Assembly (NCBI GenBank): GCA_023460175.1
Contig: JAEWRC010000039.1
Span: 1-14,133, forward strand
Reading direction: 5' to 3'
DNA from: Actinomycetes bacterium
GTDB lineage: Bacteria; Actinomycetota; Actinomycetes; Mycobacteriales; Mycobacteriaceae
DNA length: 14,133 nt
Below the pieces are notes generated by a model, which saw only the letters and a list, made by a program, of their open reading frames with translations, had not been told where the DNA came from and did not search any database. Below are positions 6,303-11,358 of the stretch, piece after piece; the first letter of the stretch is position 1, and every line of letters starts with the position of its first letter. The position numbers were made by a program, and so were the translations under genes.

Positions 6303-6352
6303 TTGGCTTGTTATACGGGTTTCGCCCGAAATGGGTATAACAAGGCAACTCT
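6299..6352. repeat. Long imperfect palindrome, copy 1 (REP-like hairpin)
   Basis: AGAGTTG (6299-6305) pairs with CAACTCT (6346-6352). After a G-G mismatch (6306/6345), CTTGTTATAC (6307-6316) pairs with GTATAACAAG (6335-6344). A 2x2 internal loop is followed by an inner stem GTTTC/GAAAT (6319-6323 with 6328-6332, including one G-T wobble) closed by a GCCC tetraloop. It is AT-richer than its surroundings and lies between two converging genes. Confidence 0.9.
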
Positions 6353-6382
6353 CGGCGAGGGATTACCGCGGGGGCCGCGGCC

Positions 6383-6436
6383 AGAGTTGGCTTGTTGCAC
6401 TGGTTTCGCCCGAAACGGGTGCAACAAGGCAACTCT
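6383..6436. repeat. Long imperfect palindrome, copy 2 (REP-like hairpin)
   Basis: This copy has the same architecture as copy 1: AGAGTTG (6383-6389) with CAACTCT (6430-6436), the same G-G mismatch (6390/6429), CTTGTTGCAC (6391-6400) with GTGCAACAAG (6419-6428), a 2x2 internal loop, then GTTTC (6403-6407) with GAAAC (6412-6416) and loop GCCC. Relative to copy 1, two adjacent pairs in the long helix change from A-T and T-A to G-C and C-G, and the inner G-T becomes G-C. Every change in paired positions keeps pairing. Confidence 0.9.
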
Positions 6437-6534
6437 CGGCTGGGACGGCCGCGACGGCGAGGGTCGGCGGGACGGCCGAGACCGCGGGCCCGGCGCGGGA
6501 CGCTACGGCGCGCTCGGCGAGCGACGCCGCGGGC

Positions 6535-7857
6535 CTACACCGCGTCGGGGTCGGAGAACCCGGGCACCATCTCGTCGGCGATGCGCCGGGTGGGCACGTG
6601 CGCGTCGAGCTGACACGAGATCGCCACCACCGAGGCCATCACCCGCAGCGGGATCGCCAGCTTGGCCGGGATGTCCATCTGCCGGGCGGTCCTGATTTGC
6701 CCTGCGGCACGGTCGAATTCGACGTTGGTCATCTTCTGCAGCCACCGGCGGCGGTAGTGGAAGACCGGGACCTCCAGCGGCTCGACGTACTGGCGCAGCA
6801 TGTCGTCGATGTCGCGGGTGGAGACGTCTTCACCCTTCTGGATGAAGCCGACCTTCTCCATGGTGGGCAGCAGCTTCTCGTAGTTCTTGTCCACCGCGTA
6901 GCGCAGCATCTGGCCGAGTTCCACCGGCCAGCCGCCGGGCATCGGGGCCACCGCGCCGAAGTCGATGACGCCCATCTTGTCGTCGGGCAGCAGCATGAAG
7001 TTGCCCGGATGCGCGTCGCCGTGCACCATCTCGAGCCGGCGCGGGGCGTCGTCGCAGAACTCGAAGAGCCGGGTGGCCATCAGGTCGCGCTGCTCCTGGG
7101 TGCCGTCGCGGATGATCTGCGACAGCGGGATGCCCTCGATCCACTCGGCGATCACCACCTTGGGCGCGCTGGCCACCACGTGCGGGATGACGAACTTCTC
7201 GTCGCCGTCGTAGGCCTTGGCGAACGCCCGCTGGTTGTCGGCCTCCAGGCGGTAGTCCAGCTCCATCTCGGTGCGGTCGATCAACTCGTCGACCACGCCC
7301 TGCACGTCGGCACCCGGCGCCAACTGCTTGAAGACCCCGACCAGCCGCTTCATGGTCTTCAGATCGGCGCGCAGGGCCTCGTCGGCCCCCGGGTACTGGA
7401 TCTTGACGGCGACGTCGCGGCCGTCCTTCCAGACAGCCTTGTGGACCTGCCCGATGCTGGCCGAGGCCACGGGGGAGTCGTCGAAGGAGGTGAAGCGCTC
7501 GCGCCACTTGGTGCCCAGCTGGGCGTCCAGCACGCGATGGACCTTGTCGGCCGGCAGCGGCGGGGCGTCCTTCTGCAGTTTGGTCAGCGCTTCGCGGTAG
7601 GGCTTGCCAAACTGCTCGGGCACGGCGGCCTCGAGCACCGACAGGGCCTGGCCGACCTTCATGGCACCGCCTTTGAGTTCACCCAGAACGGTGAACAACT
7701 GGTGGGCGGCCTTCTCCACCAGTTCCGCGTTGACCTCGTCTTTTGACTTCCCGGTCAGCCGCTTGCCGAAGCCCAGCGCCGCGCGACCCGCCATTCCGCC
7801 GGCAAGTCCCGCGATCTTCGCATTCCGCGCCATACCACCGCGCTTGATTTCTGCCAC
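6535..7857 (-). CDS. ABC1/UbiB-family atypical kinase (Rv3197 / MABP-1 type)
   Basis: The 440-residue protein carries the ABC1 signatures: the family-specific KVGQ (67-70), the Ala-rich loop ASASIGQVHKA (131-141) that replaces the usual glycine-rich loop, the VAVK lysine (K152), EMELD (197-201) matching the ExD motif, the catalytic loop HGDAHPGN (279-286) and DFG (299-301). ABC1/UbiB proteins are atypical kinases or ATPases, best known for supporting quinone synthesis. The M. tuberculosis relative Rv3197 has been reported to bind macrolides and contribute to their tolerance, which fits its place beside whiB7. GTG 7855-7857 gives MAEIKRG, close to the start expected from relatives. Upstream in-frame starts would add unrelated sequence, and ATG 7831-7833 is a shorter option. 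The gene follows the E1-like gene by 58 bases and is probably the last of a minus-strand operon. No transmembrane segment is obvious. Confidence 0.92.
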   Translation of the reverse strand: MAEIKRGGMARNAKIAGLAGGMAGRAALGFGKRLTGKSKDEVNAELVEKAAHQLFTVLGELKGGAMKVGQALSVLEAAVPEQFGKPYREALTKLQKDAPPLPADKVHRVLDAQLGTKWRERFTSFDDSPVASASIGQVHKAVWKDGRDVAVKIQYPGADEALRADLKTMKRLVGVFKQLAPGADVQGVVDELIDRTEMELDYRLEADNQRAFAKAYDGDEKFVIPHVVASAPKVVIAEWIEGIPLSQIIRDGTQEQRDLMATRLFEFCDDAPRRLEMVHGDAHPGNFMLLPDDKMGVIDFGAVAPMPGGWPVELGQMLRYAVDKNYEKLLPTMEKVGFIQKGEDVSTRDIDDMLRQYVEPLEVPVFHYRRRWLQKMTNVEFDRAAGQIRTARQMDIPAKLAIPLRVMASVVAISCQLDAHVPTRRIADEMVPGFSDPDAV

Positions 7858-7915
7858 GTGACCATCATCCACCACCGCGGCCACTGCTTCCGCACCGATG
7901 TGGCAACACGCGTTT

Positions 7916-8767
7916 TCAACATGGGCAGCGCGGGTGCCTCGGCCAGCGCCGCGAGACGATCGAACCGGCCCCCACATCGAACTCCAGCGTCGTCGACAGC
8001 GTCTGCGGCGCGGCCGGCGCCGGCGCGCTGGAGCCGGCGCTGCGTACGCCGTCGATCACGGTCAGTACCTGGCCCAGCGCCAGCGCCGCGGTGGCCAGCA
8101 CGGTGCAGGGGTCGGCCACCCCGACGGTGTCGCGCAGCTGGGCGGCCAGCGCCGGCCACGCGGCGTCCCGGTCGCTGCGGTGCAGGTCCGCGCACGTCAG
8201 GCAGCTGGTGACGCCGGGGATCACCAGCGGGCCCACCAGGCCGGTGCCGTCGCGCACCCGGACCAGCAGGTGGGGGACACCGGCGGCGTGCAGGTCGCGC
8301 ACCAGGCGCGGGTCGGCCACCAGGTAATCGGCGAGCACCACCAGATCGGTGCGCTCGGAGCGCATCACGGCGTGCGGTTGGCTGCTGCGGCTGACCCGGA
8401 CCCCGGTGCCGCCGAGGACCTCGACGAGGCGATCGGTCAGCGGGCCCTGGCCGTGCACCCGGATGGCGGTGGCGCGGCCGGTGCGCGCGACCGCGCCCGG
8501 GCGGGCCACCCCGGCGCGCACCAGCGCCGAGACCAACTCGGTGAATTCGGCCGCGTCCACCGCGCCGTGGCGGCAGGCGTCGCGATACAACCGGTCCACG
8601 TCGGTGCTGCTGCGCATGGCCTGCAGGACATCGGCCAGCGCCGACGCGGAAAGTCCGGTCGGCGGGCGCACCAGCACCGCCCGTCGCGGATCCCAGCCGA
8701 TCTGGACGACGCCGTCGGGTCGGAGCAGCACCGGCATCGCCGGATCGAGGCTGAACAGCTGTGCCAT
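7916..8767 (-). CDS. E1/ThiF-like protein of the TOMM cyclodehydratase (leader-peptide-binding) type, Rv3196-like
   Basis: The 283-residue protein has an N-terminal region (about 1-95) that looks like a winged-helix, precursor-binding-type module. A Rossmann-like middle part follows (VRVHGQGPLTDRLVEVLGGTG, about 103-123, in the place of a degenerate nucleotide-binding loop), then GPLVIPGVTSCLTCADLHR (179-197) with a CX2C pair (C189, C192). It ends WPRHPRCPC (C281, C283), so the four cysteines could bind one zinc ion. The SCLTCADLHR region and the terminal HPxCxC are typical of actinobacterial proteins annotated as bacteriocin biosynthesis cyclodehydratase or TOMM leader-binding protein. Those act with a YcaO enzyme to make azolines, but no YcaO or precursor peptide is visible here, so the true role is unknown. 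ATG 8765-8767 is the start. The gene lies 52 bases after the DUF2342 gene and 58 before the kinase. Confidence 0.78.
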   Translation of the reverse strand: MAQLFSLDPAMPVLLRPDGVVQIGWDPRRAVLVRPPTGLSASALADVLQAMRSSTDVDRLYRDACRHGAVDAAEFTELVSALVRAGVARPGAVARTGRATAIRVHGQGPLTDRLVEVLGGTGVRVSRSSQPHAVMRSERTDLVVLADYLVADPRLVRDLHAAGVPHLLVRVRDGTGLVGPLVIPGVTSCLTCADLHRSDRDAAWPALAAQLRDTVGVADPCTVLATAALALGQVLTVIDGVRSAGSSAPAPAAPQTLSTTLEFDVGAGSIVSRRWPRHPRCPC

Positions 8768-8819
8768 CCGCCGACTGTGGCACGCAGGCCCGGGTCTGCG
8801 GGCTCAGCGATCCACAGGC

Positions 8820-10175
8820 TCAGCTGGATTCGGTGCCGTCCTCAGGATCGTCCTTGGCGTCGTCCTTGAACTGCTTCTCCAGATCGGCCAGCGCGCTGTC
8901 GATACCGCTGGTGTCCCCGCCGATCACCCGGTCGATGAACGCCGCCGGATCGTCGAGGTCCTCCGACGACGGCAGCAGGTCGGGGTGCTGCCAGACCGCG
9001 TCGCGGGCGTCCATGCCGGCGGCCTCGGTCAGGCGCTGCCACAGCGCGGCGGCCTCACGCAGCTTGCGCGGGCGCAGTTCGAGGCCCACCAGCGTCGCGA
9101 AGGTCTGCTCGGCCGGCCCGCCGCTGGCGCGACGACGGCGCAGCGTTTCGCTCAAAGCGGACGTGCCGGGGATCCGCTCGCCGAGCGCATCGGAGACCAC
9201 GGTCTGCACCCAGCCCTCGATCAGGGCCAGCAGCGTCTCGAGGCGTTCGAGGGCCGCGGTCTGGCCGGGGGTGGCCTTGGGTTCGAAGATGCCCTGGTTG
9301 AGCAGCTGCTCCATGGCGGCCGGGTCGGCCATCGAGGCGGGGTTGAAGCCCTGCGCCAGTTCCTCGATGCCGCTCATGTCGATCTCGATGCCCTGGGCGT
9401 AGGCCTCGACCGCGGACAGCAGCTGCGCCGAGAGCCACGGCACGTGGCTGAACAGCCGGTGGTGGGCGGCCTCGCGGGCGGCCAGGAACATCATGGTCTC
9501 GCTGCGGGGCTGCTCAAGGCCGGCCGAGAACTCCTCGACGGCCTGGGGCAGCAGCGCCGCGGTGCCCTTGGGGCCCAGCGGCAGGCCGATGTCGGTGGAG
9601 GTCAGCACCTCCTTGGACAGCTTGCCCAGCGCCTGGCCCAGCTGCGAACCGAACGCCATGCCGCCCATCTGGGAGATCATCGACAGCAGCGGGCCGGCCA
9701 TCGCCTTGGCCTCCTCGGGCAGCGCCGAGGTCCACACCGACGAAATCTGTTGGGCCACCGGATCGCACAGCCGCTTCCAGGTGTCCAGCGTGTGGTCGAT
9801 CCAGTCGGTGGGCGACCACGCCGAGGTGGTGGTGGTGCCGGCGGGCAGGGCGGTGGACCCGTCGAGCCAGGTCTCGGCCAGCCGGACCGCGTCGGCGATC
9901 GCGTTGGCGGTGCCCGCCGGGATGGGGGCCACGAAGCCGATGGACTGCGAGGCCAGTTGCCGCGCCAGGTCGTAGTTCACCGGGCCGGAGCCGCCGCCGG
10001 CCATCGAGCTGCCGGCGCCGGAGAACATCTGGCCCAGCCGGGTGAAGATCTGTCCGAGATCACCCATGTCGCCGGCACCGAAACCGAACGGGTCCGACGG
10101 ACCGCCGGAGTCCTTCTTGTTTTTGTCGCGATCGGGATCGTCACCGTGGGAGAACCCGAAGGGCAGGTCGGCCAT
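8820..10175 (-). CDS. DUF2342 / zincin-like metalloprotease-family protein (Rv3195 type)
   Basis: The 451-residue soluble protein has a flexible, charged and Gly-rich N-terminus (1-65, with LPFGF and DPFGFG repeats). A mostly helical core of about 65-425 follows, then an acidic tail (KDDAKDDPEDGTESS). DUF2342 proteins are often annotated as zinc-dependent metalloproteases or as associated with F420 biosynthesis genes. The zincin helix here reads LAAREAAHHRLFSHVPWL: the first His of HEXXH is Arg (R234), while E235 and H238 remain. An EGWVQ motif near 320-324 is in the place of a third-ligand helix. Loss of one zinc ligand makes protease activity doubtful. ATG 10173-10175 is preferred because it gives MADLPFGFS as in relatives, although the frame is open upstream. 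A TACCGT element six bases before it suggests a leaderless transcript. It is first in the minus-strand cluster. Confidence 0.85.
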   Translation of the reverse strand: MADLPFGFSHGDDPDRDKNKKDSGGPSDPFGFGAGDMGDLGQIFTRLGQMFSGAGSSMAGGGSGPVNYDLARQLASQSIGFVAPIPAGTANAIADAVRLAETWLDGSTALPAGTTTTSAWSPTDWIDHTLDTWKRLCDPVAQQISSVWTSALPEEAKAMAGPLLSMISQMGGMAFGSQLGQALGKLSKEVLTSTDIGLPLGPKGTAALLPQAVEEFSAGLEQPRSETMMFLAAREAAHHRLFSHVPWLSAQLLSAVEAYAQGIEIDMSGIEELAQGFNPASMADPAAMEQLLNQGIFEPKATPGQTAALERLETLLALIEGWVQTVVSDALGERIPGTSALSETLRRRRASGGPAEQTFATLVGLELRPRKLREAAALWQRLTEAAGMDARDAVWQHPDLLPSSEDLDDPAAFIDRVIGGDTSGIDSALADLEKQFKDDAKDDPEDGTESS

Positions 10176-10187
10176 ACCCCAACGGTA
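10176..10187 (-). promoter_or_regulatory. Putative -10 element for a leaderless DUF2342 transcript
   Basis: On the minus strand TACCGT (complement of 10182-10187) is followed by six bases and then the ATG at 10175. This matches the TANNNT -10 consensus and the spacing expected if transcription starts at the start codon, a common arrangement in mycobacteria. There is no convincing Shine-Dalgarno before this ATG. Confidence 0.45.
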
Positions 10188-10245
10188 CTCACCGCCACGG
10201 CGGATCGTGCGCTTGGCGGTCACGCTCTGGGTGAACCCCCGCGTC

Positions 10246-10258
10246 TAGTCTTGGCGGC
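10246..10258 (+). promoter_or_regulatory. Putative -10 element for a leaderless PDZ-Lon transcript
   Basis: TAGTCT (10246-10251) fits TANNNT and ends seven bases before the GTG at 10259, so RNA would begin at or next to the start codon. No purine-rich ribosome site precedes the GTG, which supports leaderless translation. A clear -35 is not visible. Confidence 0.5.
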
Positions 10259-11281
10259 GTGAACAGGCGGATTCTGACGTTGTTGGTGGCGCTCGTGCCG
10301 ATCCTTGCCTTCGGAGTGCTGCTGGCGGCCGTCACGGTGCCGTTCGTGTCGCTGGGGCCGGGCCCGATCTTCAACACCCTCGGCGACTTCGACGGCAAAC
10401 CCGTCATCGAGATCGAGGGCACCGACGTCGAGCCCACCGCCGGCGAGCTGAACATGACCACGGTGTCCCAGCGTGACGGCCTGACGCTGGGCCAGGCGAT
10501 GACGCTGTGGCTGTCGGGGAGTGAGCAGCTGCTGCCGCGCGATCTGGTGTATCCGCCGGACAAGAGCCGCGACGACATCGACAAGGCCAACCAGGCGGAG
10601 TTCAAGAGCTCCGAGGACAGCGCCGAGTACGCCGCGCTGTCCTTCCTCGATTACCCGCGGGCGGTCACCGTCGAGACCGTCAGCGACGACGGGCCGGCCA
10701 AGGACAAGCTGCGCGACGGCGACGCCATCGACGCCGTCAATGGCACCCCGGTCGCCGACGTGGCCGCCTTCACCGGGCTGCTCGAGCACACCAAGCCCGG
10801 CGACGACATCGTCGTCGACTTCCGCCGCAAGAACGAGGCGCCCGGGACCGTCACCATCACCCTGGGCTCCAACGAGGACCGCGACTACGGCTACGTCGGC
10901 GTCGGTGTGCGCGACGCCCCGTGGGCGCCGTTCACCATCGACTTCAACCTGGCCAACATCGGCGGGCCGTCGGCGGGGCTGATGTTCAGCCTGGCCGTCG
11001 TCGACAAGCTGACCCCCGGGGAGCTCAACGACGGTCGCAACGTCGCGGGGTCGGGGACCATCGACGGGGACGGCAAGGTCGGCAGCATCGGCGGTATCAC
11101 CCACAAGCTGGCCGCCGCGCGCGAGGCCGGGGCCACGGTGTTCCTGGTGCCCGCCGACAACTGCGCCGAGGCCGTCTCGGCCAAACAGGACGGCATGGAA
11201 TTGGTCAAGGTCGAGACCCTCGATTCGGCCGTCGAGGCGCTGAACACGGTTTCAGCTGGTGGCGAACCCCCGCGGTGCTAG
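10259..11281 (+). CDS. Membrane-anchored PDZ-Lon (S16 family) protease, Rv3194c type
   Basis: The 340-residue protein has one N-terminal membrane helix (about 5-28) after MNRR, placing the rest outside the cytoplasm. A PDZ domain (about 130-200, with AKDKLRDGDAIDAVNGTPV) precedes a Lon-type proteolytic domain. The catalytic dyad is visible: Ser238 in IGGPSAG and Lys283 in IGGITHK, spaced as in Lon (S679/K722 in E. coli). There is no AAA+ ATPase module, so this is an ATP-independent secreted-side protease of the type paired with PDZ-guided substrate binding. Start GTG 10259 has no ribosome site but sits seven bases after a -10 element. The gene diverges from the DUF2342 gene by 83 bases and precedes the UPF0182 gene by 77 bases on the same strand, the order seen in M. 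tuberculosis (Rv3194c-Rv3193c). Substrates are unknown. Confidence 0.93.
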   Translation: MNRRILTLLVALVPILAFGVLLAAVTVPFVSLGPGPIFNTLGDFDGKPVIEIEGTDVEPTAGELNMTTVSQRDGLTLGQAMTLWLSGSEQLLPRDLVYPPDKSRDDIDKANQAEFKSSEDSAEYAALSFLDYPRAVTVETVSDDGPAKDKLRDGDAIDAVNGTPVADVAAFTGLLEHTKPGDDIVVDFRRKNEAPGTVTITLGSNEDRDYGYVGVGVRDAPWAPFTIDFNLANIGGPSAGLMFSLAVVDKLTPGELNDGRNVAGSGTIDGDGKVGSIGGITHKLAAAREAGATVFLVPADNCAEAVSAKQDGMELVKVETLDSAVEALNTVSAGGEPPRC

Positions 11282-11292
11282 AACACTCGACG

Positions 11293-11310
11293 GCCGGTCG
11301 TCGGACCGGC
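11293..11310 (+). terminator. GC hairpin without T run after the protease gene
   Basis: GCCGGTC (11293-11299) and GACCGGC (11304-11310) form a perfect 7-bp stem with loop GTCG, starting 11 bases after the protease stop. The bases after it (ATGCGTACAG) are not T-rich, so termination would be weak; it may simply be an RNA stability or processing element between the protease and the UPF0182 gene. Confidence 0.3.
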
Positions 11311-11358
11311 ATGCGTACAGTTGGCGACAACTAATCAGCTCTGACCGGGAGTTCACTC

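Larger units (their letters stand above)
6210..6534. other. Non-coding 325-base convergent gap between whiB7 and the ABC1 kinase gene, full of repeats
   Basis: This stretch has no credible gene. From left to right it holds a GC hairpin just after the whiB7 stop (GCCCGC 6212-6217 with GCGGGC 6226-6231), four 18-bp tandem repeats, a long palindrome, a small hairpin CCGCGG-GGG-CCGCGG (6366-6380), a second long palindrome, and GC-rich sequence with a short hairpin (CGCTC 6511-6515, GAGCG 6519-6523) next to the kinase stop. None has a T run, so any terminator role would be of the U-poor type proposed for mycobacteria. Confidence 0.7.

Noticed and set aside
6299..6436. CRISPR-like interpretation of the two palindromic repeats
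   Set aside because: There are only two copies, the repeat is 54 bases with full hairpin form, the single spacer is 30 bases, and no cas-like gene is nearby.
6303..6440. Peptide repeats encoded by the two palindromes (ACYTGFARNGYNKATLG and ACCTGFARNGCNKATLG)
   Set aside because: The similarity follows from the DNA repeat itself. There is no start with a ribosome site, and base changes follow pairing rather than codon logic.
6331..7746. A 471-codon plus-strand frame across the palindromes and the ABC1 kinase gene
   Set aside because: It reads antisense to intact kinase motifs and its product is His/Leu/Gly/Val-rich low-complexity sequence.
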